From positions 682,001-746,000 of the forward strand of contig JAIUPT010000031.1 of NCBI GenBank assembly GCA_022315425.1: a stretch of 64,000 bases of DNA. The letters run 5' to 3'. Positions 36,714-49,208 of the stretch are shown here, in pieces. The position numbers were made by a program, and so were the translations under genes. Position 1 is the first letter of the stretch, and each line of letters opens with the position of its first letter. The notes beneath the pieces were generated by a model, which ran no database searches, had not been told where the DNA came from, and saw only the letters and a list, made by a program, of their open reading frames with translations. Source of the stretch: Pseudevernia furfuracea. Taxonomy: Eukaryota > Ascomycota > Lecanoromycetes > Lecanorales > Parmeliaceae.

Positions 36714-37009
36714 CTATGCTTGTAGAAGCATAGACCTGAAGTGAAAAACGAAGCTATATACATGTAGAAACGCCGTGAATACATGTAAAAATAGATGTGA
36801 GTGAGCGGGACGAAAGAATGTTATTGCTCTGAAAGAGATCAATTCGAATAAAGAGTCAAACGCAGGTGAAATGCAGCTACTTATACTGCTTTCAAATGAG
36901 ACCTGTCCCCTGCAAAGGACACGTCTATCAAATTCATAAATAGCATACAATCAACATGCTATACGCGAGTGCGAGATTAAGGTCCACTAATTCTCTGTCA
37001 AGCCGAGTC
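36714..37009 (-). repeat. Split direct repeat A2
   Basis: Matches A1 from 36811 to 37009. The left 97 bases, with the hairpin CTATGCTTGTAGAAGCATAG, have no visible match in A1, where the internal region begins. Confidence 0.85.
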
Positions 37010-37164
37010 AATTAGTGTTCTTAATTCGCACGTGACAAAGACTCAACTGGGCAACATGAGGCTATATAGAACTCGTAGATGTGATTAAGTCGTTCAACGT
37101 CAGGATTCTAAGTCAACAGAGGCCTAAGCAGACGTGTTCTCGTATCTCAGCGCTAGAAAAACTC
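37010..37164 (-). repeat. Split direct repeat B1
   Basis: 155 bp directly next to the A2 repeat; between it and the recombinase frame is a short CG-rich stretch. Confidence 0.9.
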
Positions 37165-37249
37165 TCAAACCTCAAGCAACGGCCTCGAAGAGAACGATCG
37201 CACCAGCGCTGAGAAACAGAGAACGCGATAACGACTAGTTATTCGATTC

Positions 37250-38000
37250 GTTCTCGAGAAATGAATCGATGACACGCTGTTGTCGACGCGACGCGGCGAG
37301 AATATAGACTGAGTGAGTCTTAATATAGAGACGATAGAAGTTCGATTTTCATCTATCTAACAGCTTGATTTCGTCTTCGCTTAGATCTACTAACCTCGCA
37401 GTGATAGCTGCCCCCCGACGAAAGAAATAATCAGAGTAGTGATCTAAAAGATCGCTAAATCTCAATGCTAGACGTAGATTATGAGTGATCGTTCTTTTAA
37501 TAAAGTTCTCGTCGACCGCGAAGAGAGACGAGAATAGCGATGTCAATCACTTATTAAACAGATATCTTAATGCACGTACGACACATATCTCGTCGTTCGT
37601 GTCTAATACGAACAGCGTGACGCCTTGTCTAAAGAGATTCGTCTTGAATGCTAACAACGTCAATTCGAGATGATCTTCGTACAGCCTCACGTGGCGACGT
37701 ATTAGAAATCAATTGTCGAAGTTCTCGTCGCGAAGATCTTTCGATTCGTATATGAACTCGCTCACTCTAAGAAAGACTATAAAGACGAGACAGAATACTA
37801 TCTATATCGTTATATTATGCTTAATGATCTTATAAAAGCATTTCAGAAGTCGTAAAAGAATATTCTTCGTAATTAAACATCTTTCTCGAGTTTCGTCTTC
37901 GTCTCGTAGACGACGAGTATCGTTTACGACTCTCTTTAGCTGTACACTGTGAAAGACTATCAAGTTCTCAAATCCCATATTCACATAAGCTAATCTAACA
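37250..38000 (-). pseudogene. Tyrosine recombinase of the Ngaro-like element, decayed
   Basis: The minus strand reads FLRVSEFIYES near 37740 (upstream box with the first catalytic Arg), then LLAFKTNLFRQGVTLF, VVRALRYLF and, at 37349-37430, HYSDYFFRRGAAITARL. That matches the H-x-x-R box of tyrosine recombinases (family form H-S-F-R-R-G-A-A) and is followed by LSEDEIKLLDR, a stop in place of Trp, and FYRLYIKTH with the candidate nucleophile Tyr. The catalytic His has become Tyr (YFFR) and stops occur, so it is inactive. The role is integration of the circular DNA intermediate. Confidence 0.85.
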
Positions 38001-38639
38001 TCGATTAGATATGTCTTAATGAACTTCGTCTTAACTCGCCTAATACTCAGAGTCGCTATTTAGATTCTCAACGAGAGAAAGATCGTCGAAAAGAAGAATT
38101 GAATACGATTTATCACACAGTGAGTGTTATAGAACTTGATTAACGTCGAATAAGTTCGACGAGTGTTTCGTGTCAACCCTCACCAGAGAAGACGAGCGAG
38201 ATCTCGCGGCATCGAGATCTAATTATATCATCATCGCGATGAGTCTCGCCCTAGCGAGACGAAGTAATAAATCGATATCTCGATAGATGATTCAGCTATG
38301 AATATTTGTCAACAATTTTTCGATATCGAAAACGAGAAAGATTATTCGTTAGCTCGTTTATCTTAATCGAAATTCATGTAGAAATTAGAAGAATATCGTG
38401 ACTGACTATTAGTATAGCTATCGTTCGAAGCGATGTTATCGCAGATTCACGAATAAAGAACTTTCGAAGTTCATAAACGCAGTCCTCGTTGTCACAGTGA
38501 AGTATTAAGCGAGTATTTAATAGTCTATTCACCCATACGCGAATTACATGAAGTATAACTGTTATTTTCTTGAACTAAATGTCTTTGCGAGTATATCGCG
38601 AGGTCACGCGTGTGCTGAAGACGTTCTGAACGTGTGATA

Positions 38640-40278
38640 GAAGATTAGAGTATTTCAGAATATAGCCTTCTATGTCAAGCTTCCCCGAGACATCAGTTCA
38701 AATATATCATAATCGTCGACTGACGACGTTACGCAGCAGTTTGAGATCATTTCAGTCTTTGAGAAAGATCTTTCACCATAATAGATCGACTTTCATATCG
38801 ATAAATAGTCGAATAATCATCATCGATCTTCGAATGACGTCGAATAGTCTTCTTAAGAATGCCCTCTCGAAAATAACGATTTTCGCCGCAAAGAATAGAA
38901 ATTCTATCGCTAACTCGAGCTCACGATGCGAGATTGTCGTTCTTTTTAAAAGGTCTGTTATCGTCTTTCTCGTTCGATCGAGCTTATTCGAAGAAAGTCT
39001 CGCCTGCATGAGTATACTATCGAGTTCGATTTTCAGAAAATCGACTATAATATCAAGAATGTTCTTCGTGTGATTGAACATGAGATTCAAATCGCTGCAT
39101 AGCTCGTCGAACTGTCGATTATATATCTCTATATCGGCCCACGAGAGTAGAATCGCGAAAAAGTCGTTCAGATAATAAAGCATTACGAATTAATGTAACA
39201 TCGCAATGAGCACTTAATTGACGTTCTTGACGAATAGGTCGAATAGAAACGATGACGTTCGAAGTTCGAATAACAGATAACGTTCTAGTTAGTAGAAATT
39301 ATCACAAAGAAAGTCTAGTAATCATTGATCTGAAGAGGTCATCGAAATATATCGAAATGTATTCTTGAAGTCTCGTTTAATTAGTCGAGCTTCTCGACCC
39401 TACTGCAACAGTGCGTTCACTGCCTCATCGAATATCGTATATTTCAGTGCATCTCACGCTTGAAATATGTCGTCGTTGACTGAATAGTCATATAAGAAGA
39501 ATAAATCGTGAATACGTCTTCAACCGTCGTCATGTTTCGATACGAGTCTCAGAGGGGAGCAAACGAATTGAGGTTCGAAATCCATGTCTACCATGGCCAA
39601 TCGATTCTACTAAAGCTGTTTCTAAAGGTCCGCCGTTAGTATATCAGGTGCGCTGAGGGCTGAAAAATGATTCTTGTTTCTATAATTGAGAGATGAACCT
39701 CGATATCCAATTTTGACCCCCTTTCGAAGAATACCCACTAGCGTCTTGACATAAGTGGTATTCGGGTGATTCTTCAACCAGGCCTTTCATCGTTCTATTT
39801 TCAACGGGCCTTATGAATCGTGTCGACGATGATAGAACTTGAACCGGTGACGAGACCCATGATGAGATTTGAACCGATGGTGAGATCGGCGGTGAGACTT
39901 GGAACGGTGAGACGCGTGGTGAGATTTGGATCGCGGCGTATTAGCCTCATAATCCTTGATCAAGGCTGCGATTTGCTGATTCAGCGGAGTACGGTGTGAC
40001 GACGAGGGGGCTTCTTCGACGACGAATGGACTGACTGTCCCGGTCGAGGCCTCAGAGACCGACGCCTCTGGAGTAACACCACGTGGTGGGGTTTCTGAAA
40101 CGGCTGGGCGACGGGCAGGACGTTTTTTCGTAACACCCTGAGGTTTTGATGCCACTGGGGTAGTGGTCTTCTTGGTCGATGTCTTTGATGTGACCTTCTT
40201 TGAGGAAGACGCCTTCTGAAACGTCTTTTGAGCGGGGTTGGTCGCCCTAGAACGAGTTGTCATAGCTGCGGGGGCCAT
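38640..40278 (-). pseudogene. Gag-reverse transcriptase-RNase H of the Ngaro-like element, decayed
   Basis: Starts at 40278 with an open 155-codon gag-like region that is very basic, Ser/Thr/Pro-rich, with a His/Arg-rich tail (about residues 115-155). The same frame continues through two RIP-type stops into reverse transcriptase: PLRLVSKHDDG near 39545, FDEAVNALL, RDFKNTFRYI, then LYYLNDFFAIL at about 39150 (YLDD changed to YLND). Next comes RNase H-like DFLKIELDS, ISHRELELAIEFL and FERAFLRRLFD. These blocks are diagnostic of tyrosine-recombinase retrotransposons and differ clearly from the Gypsy and Copia enzymes in this window. A single gag-reverse transcriptase frame is thus likely. Confidence 0.85.
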
Positions 40279-40376
40279 TGAACGATGAGATACGGTGTGA
40301 GTGGTCTAGTAATAGAAGAATGTGCTAATGAGAGTAAAATACGAGGTCAGATGACAGCGTGTTGCTTGCGTGTCTA

Positions 40377-40575
40377 CGAAAGAATGCTATTGCTCTGAAA
40401 GAGATCAATTCGAATGAAGAGTCAAACGCAGATGGAATGCAGCTACTTATGCTGCTTTCAAATGAGACCTGTCCCCTGCAAAGGACACGTCTACCAAATT
40501 CATAAATAGCATGCAATCAACATGCTATACGCGAGTGCGAGATTAGGGCCCACTAACCCCCTGTCAAGCCGGGCC
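40377..40575 (-). repeat. Split direct repeat A1 (element 5' end)
   Basis: Matches A2 over its whole length and ends GCCGGGCC on plus where A2 reads GCCGAGTC. It lies just upstream of the gag ATG at 40278, so it probably also carries the promoter. Confidence 0.88.
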
Positions 40576-40826
40576 AAGCAGACAACGTCCTCATCGTACA
40601 ATTAATCAAGATTTGAATGTCACAGTACTCAGTGTAATATGCAGCGTGCGTCTGAGCAGAAAGTAAAAGTTTTTATCCTAAGTGACACGTACGCTAGACG
40701 ACGACACTCAAAGATTTCTCTTACGCATACAATGATGCAGAAAACCATTATCTACGAAGTAGTTCGTAATTATCTTTCGCAGTTTAGGTAGAAACGAGTA
40801 TAAAAATCAAATCAAAATCAAATCAA

Positions 40827-42735
40827 TCAAAATAGAGATAAAGTAATGATCTTTTTTTTTATTAAACTGATCTTTTTTGAATTTCTTATCTTTATCTCAA
40901 CAAAAAGAAACGATCTCAGATGATATATGCTTTTAAATTGCTTATTGAATTGCTTATTAATCTTATTTTGCTGTCGTTGATTCACAGTCTTCTTATTTAA
41001 AAGATAATCTTTTTTCAAGTATACTTATTCACGATTAATTCTCTTCTTCTTTCGCTCATCTATTTTAATAAAATCGTTATTAATAGATTTCAGAAGAATA
41101 TTATTTGTTAGCGCGCAATTATATGCTTTCTCAAGCTTTTCTAATAGTGTGAAATCAGGATTCTCAGCCTTAATTTGTTATATTAATTAATTAACTTGTT
41201 ACATATTTGTCGAAGTAAAAGTCACAGAAATGAAGATATCGTTGAATGTTATGACTGTTATATCTAATGAAGATGTGTTAGATCGTGACTTTGAAATTTG
41301 AAGTCTCAACTTGTTAAAAACAATCTGAGAATTGATTAAAAAAAGCTCACTCTTTTGTTATGCATATCGAATATTCTTCTCTATTGTGACATTCTTTTTA
41401 ATTATTTGAATAAATTAAATAAAGTCATATTTGTTTATTTTATAGTCTTCGTCATATCGTGTATTTTCTTTTAAATGCTTGTGATATATGAATGTTAATA
41501 ACTAAAAAAATTCAACATTAAGTGATTAAAGAATATGTGTGATATGAGAAGATAAGCATAATAGAATAATATTATTATTAATACAGAAAATGATAACTTT
41601 AATACTAATATAAGAGATATGCTTATCAAGTATAAGAAGACGATATTGTTCTTTTAAAGTCCTTCGAGTTTGAGACTCAAAGCATCTAAAGAAATTAGTG
41701 TCAGGGACTTGACATAGAGCTGGACTAGCGATGTGGTGTCATGTATGAATAGAATATTAACTATGTAGAGTAATTACAAGAAGTGCTTTGTGCGTATCAA
41801 AGTAATGCTTCACTGCGGAGTTAACGGATATAACTCGTAGGGCTGGGGCTAGCCGACCAGCCTAGAGTATAACACAGCAAGCAAGCAGGTAAGTCAGCCG
41901 TCATGGGCTAGAACCGTGACAATTAGTTTAAATCATATATAAAAACGAGATAATCTAAGCATACTTCTCGAATTACTTTAAGTTAATAACATTATTTATT
42001 CAGTCATTATTATTAATAGCAATATAAACTTTCTTATTCTTTATAAAATTAAATTAGACTTTTATTTATCGTTTATTCTTAAAAATAGAAAATATCGAAA
42101 GAAGTCTACTGTTCTTAGATATATATTCGATAAGAGTTATTCACTCTCGATTTTCGTTTTGAGTCTTATACATCTAAATGTTCTCTTAAGAGCATATCAC
42201 TCTCGCTTTCTTAGTATCATCAAGAGTAGATTCTTTCTCGTTCATATTATACGTATCTTTCTTCTGAATATCGTATTCTTGAATCACAGATTTAACAAGC
42301 TGAAATCAATATAAAAGAAGATGTGAATTATAAATAACAGTACGATTTTTATTTAATAACTGATTAAATCGACTTTGTAATTTCGAATAACGATTAAGAA
42401 ACTTCGATATCTAATTTATATCTAGTAATCTATAATCTTCTCTATTTAATAATATCTTAAAAGTTATAAATCTAATTAATTTCACTCTGAGAGATTAATT
42501 TTAGACTATCACTTATAGAATTTATTCTTTCAGAGCTTTCTTCTTCACAGAACTAAGTCGTAACTCACTATCATATACTTCTCGATAAATACGAGTCTTT
42601 TCGATAAGACGTCGACTAAGAGTGATAAGAATAATACTATACTCGCGAACAATTAACTCAACTTTAGACTATTTTTTATGAGAATTCGAGCTATTCTCAT
42701 GAAGCAAGTAGACTTATTTATACTTCTCAATTGCG
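40827..42735 (-). pseudogene. pogo/Fot1-type transposase, interrupted by a solo LTR and by stops
   Basis: Minus-strand blocks in order: N-terminal helix-turn-helix with VREYSI…TLSRRLIEKTR near 42600-42640 and ALKE at the CENP-B-type domain start; DDE core with IYNMNEKEST (family form Y-N-M-D-E-K-G-F) near 42260, NRE-stop-ITLIEYIS, and NVINLKWLEKY-like text near 41970 holding the second acidic site; then, left of the LTR at 41699-41921, the C-terminal region (FTLLEKLEKAYN…, DERKKKRINRE) to 40827. The first catalytic Asp is changed to Asn. Without the LTR this is about 1.7 kb, the normal size for Fot1-like transposases. The enzyme would cut and paste at TA. Confidence 0.75.
41699..41921. mobile_element. 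Solo LTR, 223 bp, with ATTAG target duplication
   Basis: Begins TGTCAGGGACTTGACATAG and ends CCGTGACA, with ATTAG on both sides (41694-41698 and 41922-41926). GC-balanced and unmutated within decayed DNA. It splits the transposase. The internal region must have been lost by LTR-LTR recombination. The family is not represented elsewhere in the window. Confidence 0.85.
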
Positions 42736-42740
42736 AGTTG

Positions 42741-42872
42741 TGTCAAAATTCTAGTCGAGGTGACTTTTCACGATATCAACCCGGCGTTCAGACTTGATGA
42801 ATTTTGTATATAGCGATCTACTGTATTAGTTACACAACTTAATCAGATGTTTCATATATCTATATTTTAATA
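42741..42872 (+). repeat. Family B 5' LTR
   Basis: 132 bp, TGTCAAAATTCTAG to TATTTTAATA (final CA mutated to TA). It shares only the first ten bases with family A LTRs. Confidence 0.92.
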
Positions 42873-44368
42873 GATTATGAGCCCGAATCGTAAAGTATTC
42901 TTTTAGTAGTACTACGTTCAACTTCAGAGTCGTCTATTGACTTATTTAGAGTGTTTTAATTGAGCTGAGAGCCTCAGCAAACAAAATATCAATATCTTAC
43001 TTTGAATACTATGTCTACAAAACAAACTCTATCTTCAGAAGGCTGAGACTTCAATCGAAAGAAAGACGTGAGAATGAGTTTGACCTCGAAATTCAGCAAT
43101 CGCTAGAACTATCGCTAAGACCACCTTACAGTCGACGAAGCTAGATCTGAATCGAATCGCTCGTTAGGTCAATCAATAAAAGAAGTCATTTCGTCTATAA
43201 ATTACATCAAGCAGATTGCTTTGACTTTACAACGAGTGCTTATCGTCTTATTGCTCAAACAGCGCAAGAGTTAAAACCTTTAAATCATTAAATACTATAT
43301 CATCAAGACGCTACTAAGCTATTCATCTAAAACTCTGCTCAGACGCTATTAAGCTATTCATCTAAAAACTTCATTAAGACGCTACTAAGCTATTCATCTA
43401 AAACTCTGCTTAGACGCTATTAAGCTGTTCATTTAAAACTCTGCTCAGACGCTACTAAGCTATTCATTTAAAAACTTCATCAAGACGTTACTAAGCTATT
43501 AATCTGCTCAGACGCTACTAAGCTATTCATTTAAAAACTCTGCTCAGACGCTACTAAGCTGTTCATCTAAAACTTCATCAAGACGCTACTAAGCTATCAA
43601 TCAACTATACAGTGCATTCTTCCGCTTCTTAACTATGCAGTGTATTCTTTCGCTTGATTCGCGATTCACGTTTCATATTCTTTCGATTCGTGAGCGCAAT
43701 GAAGTCAACTTCTCGATAGATGTCGCCCCTTTCAAGAAAGGTGCAAGCGCAAAAGATTCTAAGTGTAAATCGTCTTCGACATCTCGCGCAGTGAAATAAG
43801 TATACGTCGAAGGTTCTTACGAGGGGGGCGAGCGCCCTTGCTTTTACCCTCATTTCTGACAATGAAAATGACAATAACAACAAGGTCTATGAGTCGATAT
43901 ATATACCCCGTGTCTCTCCCAGAGATTGGGAGTGTGAGCGCCGCCATCGTCGCATCTTTGAACGTGATTTCCTCCGATACAATCACGAGCTTCAGTATCG
44001 TGACCTTGACGAACTAAGCAATCTTGACTCTGAAGCTTGAAATCTAATCAAAGTAAGTCAAGAGAATTACGTATCGAACACGTCGAGCGATAGTGACGTC
44101 TTATTCACATTAAAATTCTTAACGAACGAGTCAAAACTTGAAGACTGTAGTGATATCGATCTTTTTAAATATACGATTATTAGTTATGAACTCTAAAATA
44201 GTTACTGTCAAATCGAGCAGTCTATCAACGCACATAATCAAATTCAAAACTTTCGAAGAATATTAGATCTGGGAGCGCGTTGTCAAAGAGTATCTTATTA
44301 ACGAACTATTATGAAAGTACATAACGAAAAGTTAGCTTGTTTTCCCGCCTCGTGTTACTTAGGTCGAT
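42873..44368 (+). other. Family B leader with primer site and possible upstream ORF
   Basis: Holds the primer site, a decayed stretch, the tandem repeat at 43306-43598 and, at about 43840-44190, a GC-richer segment. Its plus strand reads a charged frame (DWECERRHRRIFERDFL…, then a Ser/Asp-rich part) with one stop in place of Trp, possibly an upstream ORF like ORF1 of family A. No start codon could be fixed. Confidence 0.5.
43306..43598 (+). repeat. Nine tandem copies of a 30-38-bp unit in the family B leader
   Basis: Each unit begins GACGCTA(C/T)TAAGCT and alternates two spacer types, one containing AACTCTGCTCA and one containing AACTTCATCAA. The unit length varies, so this is a minisatellite, not a CRISPR array. 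Confidence 0.9.
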
Positions 44369-47300
44369 ATGAATAAAGTAAATACGATTAACGCAGCTGC
44401 TCAGATTCAGACTAAATCGAATCAAGCATCTTTCACTTTAGTGTCAGTGTTAAAAACTCTAGATTCGTACGAAACCCGTCGTGACAGATAAGAAGAAAAA
44501 CACTTAGTGTGTTATAACGTTATTCTAAGCACCCTTGAAGTTAACTACTACAGTGATTACAAGAATACTAATAACGTCTACTTTCTCTAAATCGTTATTA
44601 GACAGAACTATAAGCTCAAAGATTCTAATTTTTTTAATAATCGTTTTCGACGTCTATTACTATTGAAGTTGAGTGATTATAAAAACGTTTTCAAATACGC
44701 TGAGAAGTTCAAAGAACTTCATAATAAAATTCGAACGATTTATAAGAAATTACGTCTAAACGACGTCTATCTTATCTTTCTTTTTTATATCGAATTAGAT
44801 AAAGAATATAAGAATTACTTTTTATATTATATTCAGACTCACGATGCAATTAATATAGTCGAAAAGTTCGTCTTCACGTTGAAATACGTCACTCAGCGAT
44901 TTATTCAAATAGTGATTAATTCGTCTGTTAGTCGAATAGAATCAACTCTTGAACTAATTGCTATTCGACCTGAAGCATACGCAGTCACGAATACGACGAA
45001 TCAGACGACGCAAAGATCGCAATCGAGGGCTGTCGAAGAATCAGACGTCGTGTATCTTCGACGTCTCGTGAAGTTCTATCAACACTGTTAGAAGATTTAT
45101 CACACTTATCATAAGTATAACTCGAAGAATAATACTCAGTCTAATAACTTATACAGACGTAGACGTAGTCGTAGCCGTGATCGTAACGATTATGACGATT
45201 ACGAGAGAGACAACCGCGATAGAAAGAAACGATACGATCGAGATCAAGATCGAAACGATCGAAATAAGAAGCGAAAGTTTCGTGATGATCGTAATATTAA
45301 TTTAATATACTATAACTCAGAAGAAGCACACTTCGACGAAAACTCTAAAATTGATGAGTGCTTCACTGCTATGCGACGAGACGATTCAGAATGCTACGCC
45401 TCTCTTTCAGAGAACGATTATGTTATAGTCGCTATCGTCGATATTATATCGAAACGATGAGAACTCGACTTCTACTGCTCTATTTATACTATTTTCGATC
45501 GATTAATCTTTAAGATATATCGTCTATTCATATCGACGAATAATTGTCGTTTTATTGCAGAAGTGATCGATTCTCTTGCCTCTATTAATAAAGGTAAAAT
45601 TGAGCTTAGAATCAACATGAATAATAAGTGCACTAGACTTATTCTCGACGATGTTCTTTATGTCCCTGAACTGTTAATGAACTTGATATCTCAGAGTAAG
45701 CTGATGCGTTCGGGCTGTCCCATTAAAATTGTGAGAAATGATGTCGAAATAGATCGTCGAGACATCACTATCTGATTAATCAACAACGACATCTTTCGCT
45801 TTAACATGTGAGAGAATCATTAACAATCAAAGACGATATCTTCAATGACCGTTCCCGTATCAAAGCAAGTTCGAAAGTTCTAGTTAATACTCATATCTAG
45901 ATAGGTCATGATTGCTAATTCAACTATTAATTCAATTAACGGGTCAATTATTTCGCCTACATCAGCAAAGCGTTCTCGAAGTGTTATATACGAATCTAAC
46001 ATTATCATCAGCTCCGTCACAAGCTATGATTTCGAATCTAACTTCGACACGTCGCGTGATAGTACTAACTTTGACTTCGAGAACTTCACATCTCGAAAGA
46101 GATAAAAACGTAAGTCAAATTTCGAAACTCTAACTTATTATCATCGCTGCTTAGATCACGCTGACGACGTAAAGCAGCTTTCGCACTATAAAATCGATCT
46201 GAATAAAGATATAAGTAATAAAACGTCTTGCGTGTTCTGTATCATCAAGAAAATTCAGCAAGTCAAGCATATCTCTCATATTCGCTCTAACAGACGTTCT
46301 CTTGATCTAATTCATAGCGATATTGATATCATAAAAGAAATCAAAGATGATTTTAGATATTTTATTATCTTTCTCGACGATTTCACTAAACGTTTCGAAG
46401 TCGAACTATTACGTTTCAAAGACGAGACCTTTTCGATCTTTCGTCGTTTTTTGATACGTAATAAACGAGATAAATTTCGATATCGTAGACTTCGCACTAA
46501 CTAAAGAAACGAATATAATAATCACGTCTTTGATCGTTTTCGCGATAAGAGTGATATTCTATAAGAATTAACTATACTCGACAATTCTTAATAAAATGAA
46601 TTCTCTAAGCGACTAAATTAAGACTTAAAGAACTGCGTATTTATGATAATAAAAGACACTAAATTATTTATACGCTATTAATCATAATTAATAATCGCGA
46701 TTAATTATTTACGCAATCAACGACTCACTTAGACTCGAACGTTAACTTCTTACGAAGCAGAAATCGAATATAAGTCAAATCTCAAATATCTTCGCTCTCT
46801 TAAATCTTATAAATAATGTGTTGCTCGAAAATCTCACATTAATTAAATAAAAGATTAAAGTCGCATTGTTATTAATGCTTCTACACGACTTATCGACTAC
46901 GAAGATAATTATATTTATAAGATGCTTCTTGACGATAACAGAATCTATCGCATCTTTAAAGTAATCTAAAATAAGATCTTTTCTCACTTTTTACGTGTTA
47001 AAAAATTCTTAGATTTTATCATAGTGAGGAGAACATTAGTGTCGATCGAATCGTTATCTTAATCTGCGAAAGAATCTAAACTTATTACGATCGTAGTTAA
47101 TGATGACATAACTTTAAAATCAACGCCGTCAGTAGTCTTAAAAGACTCGATATTATATTTATTATTCGCCTCAACGTCAGCGGTGACAACGTCGTTCTCA
47201 ACCTCTTTATTCGAAACTCTAATAGGCGAAGATGATGCTTCTGCGATTTCGTTACGAAATTATTCGTATCTATTAGATCGCGATCTATTATTAGATCTAA

Positions 47301-47729
47301 TTGCACTTCTTATCTTCATTGCTCGAGAATCTTATAAGTCGAAGAATTACGAAGAGATAATCGCAGATAACAATTTTAACAGCGAAGAGTAAGAAGACGC
47401 AATCGAGAACGAGATTAACTTCTTGATGAAGAATAAAACTTGAAAACTCGTCGACTATCTCAAAGATCGTAAATCATTAAAAGATAAATAAGTGTTCATC
47501 TTAAAGCGAGAATCAAAAGAGGAAATCACTCGCTATAAAGCACGCTAAGTGATTCTTAAATGCTCTCAACGTGAAGAACTAGATTATAACGAGATATTCG
47601 TCTCAGTAGTGAAACTTATAAGTTATAAAGCTCTATTTGCTCTCGCAGCGATCTTGAACTGAGATCTAAAGCAAATGAATATAAAAATCGTCTTCTTATA
47701 TGATGCAGTGAAGGAACTAATCTACATAT
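44369..47729 (+). pseudogene. Family B gag-pol, 5' portion (gag, protease, integrase, start of reverse transcriptase)
   Basis: ATG at 44369 opens MNKVNTINAAAQ. Gag core at 44663-45091 (LHNKIRTIYKKLRLND…). Zinc knuckle CQHC…HTYHK with its last Cys changed to Tyr near 45085-45115, then a strongly Arg/Asp/Lys-rich linker. A Copia-type segment LILDDVLYVPELLMNLIS is at 45640-45690. Integrase runs about 46140-46600 with DLIHSDIDII (first Asp) and RRLRTN-stop at the second. Reverse transcriptase begins near 47397 and stops at LYDAVKELIYI, where the family A LTR starts. Stops occur at expected Trp and Gln codons. Confidence 0.88.
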
Positions 47730-47851
47730 TGTCAAAATTCGGGTCACGTGACATGGTCACGTGATGCGCTAAGGCGTATTCTCATAGTCGCTCTTTACCC
47801 TCGTAGCATTCTATAGTTAATAACTAAGTGTTCTATCACCTATTCTTGACA
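47730..47851 (+). repeat. Family A 5' LTR of copy A3
   Basis: 122 bp followed by GGTTATGAGCTCGAGC, a primer site with one mutation. Confidence 0.95.
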
Positions 47852-49208
47852 GGTTATGAGCTCGAGCTTGTTCGGCGACTGTTTCACTTATACTCTATGT
47901 CTATTAGAGTCACAGTGACCTCTAAGCATTACGAGTTCATCGCAATGAACGCCGCGACAGCTATGAGACTCTGTTTTTCAATCTTCTTGAGGTGAGCATT
48001 GCCCTCTATAAAATGATCGTCTTTGAAATTCGAGAGACGGAGAGTCCTATCGCAAATCAACCCTCGGCATATCGAATCTAATCGAACGTCGAACGTCGAA
48101 CTCGCCATACGACCGTGCGATCGAATTTCACTAAGGTCTCTAAAACATTGTTAGCTTCTCTACGTGAGACACGTTAAACACGCTCAACGAGAACATTTCT
48201 CTCGCGATATATATCGCTTTAACGTTGATAAAGCGTTTACGTGAATCGAATCAATTATAACGACTCAAGAGACTGAACTTCAGCATCAAATCGTCTAATC
48301 ACACTTTAAAGTTAATTAGTCATCGACAAACCTCTACTTAAAGCGCGTATACGCCTGTTGAGAATTAAAACAATAAGGATTTCTTATTAAGATAGATCTT
48401 TTGATCTCACAAGTTCTCTAAAGAAGAGAGCTAAGACTTAGTTATCAACAAATCTTCACTCAGAGCGCGTATACGTCTGTTGAGAATCAAAACGATAAGA
48501 ATTTCTTATTGAGATAGATCTTTCGACCTCACAAGTTCTCTAAAGAAGAGAGCTGGGGCTTAGTCATCGAATTCTTTTTATCGCTATTCGACTTTATTCT
48601 ATCGTCGAATATGACTTTATTTCACGACGATAGTCATCGAAGCGACTATTTTAAATTCGAGTCTCTGTCGAAGACTTAGTATAAGAAGAACGTCATTTCT
48701 CTTCGAAGATTTACACGTCTTTAATAATTGTCTTTAATATAGTCTTAGCGAAAACTAGATTAATTCAAATCTTTCTTGCCTCTAAGTATCTTTCATCTCA
48801 ACAACATCGTTAGTATCTATCGAAGATCTAAGTATAAGCACTTTTTATTTCTCGTGTAAGAACTCGAAGATTAGTAACAAAAGTTATTAGATATCGATAA
48901 GACTCTCGAGAACTCTGACGAAGATTAGAGCATCTATTTTATTCTCACTACTTTCGCGAACGTTAGCAGTGTCGACTTTCAATTCGAAGTCAACGAAGAC
49001 ATTCTCAGTGCCTCAAGTGACACTGAGTTATTCGATCTTCGTGTCAAAAGTTCTCTGAATCTCACTTCTTCGACTTCGACTTCTTCGACTTTAAGACCTT
49101 CGTTCTTTATCGCCTCAGTCATCTCTCAAGCTAAGTCTTTCGTTTGAGTATTATCGTCGTCACTATTCATATCATACGTGTCGCTCTTAGAAATCTTCTT
49201 CAGCATCT

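Larger units (their letters stand above)
36559..40575 (-). mobile_element. Ngaro/DIRS-type tyrosine-recombinase retrotransposon with split direct repeats
   Basis: On the minus strand the order is A1 (40575-40377), gag-reverse transcriptase-RNase H, tyrosine recombinase, B1 (37164-37010), A2 (37009-36714), B2 (36713-36559). This A1-ORFs-B1-A2-B2 arrangement is the signature of Ngaro-like elements, which integrate through a circle by recombinase and make no target duplication; none is seen. B1 and B2 are both 155 bp. A1 and A2 match over about 198 bp. Coding frames have RIP-type stops, while the repeats and the gag start are only lightly mutated. About 4.0 kb in total. Confidence 0.88.

Noticed and set aside
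43306..43598. Regular repeats resembling a CRISPR array
   Set aside because: Units vary in length, spacers are themselves repeated, the host is eukaryotic, and the array lies in a retrotransposon leader.
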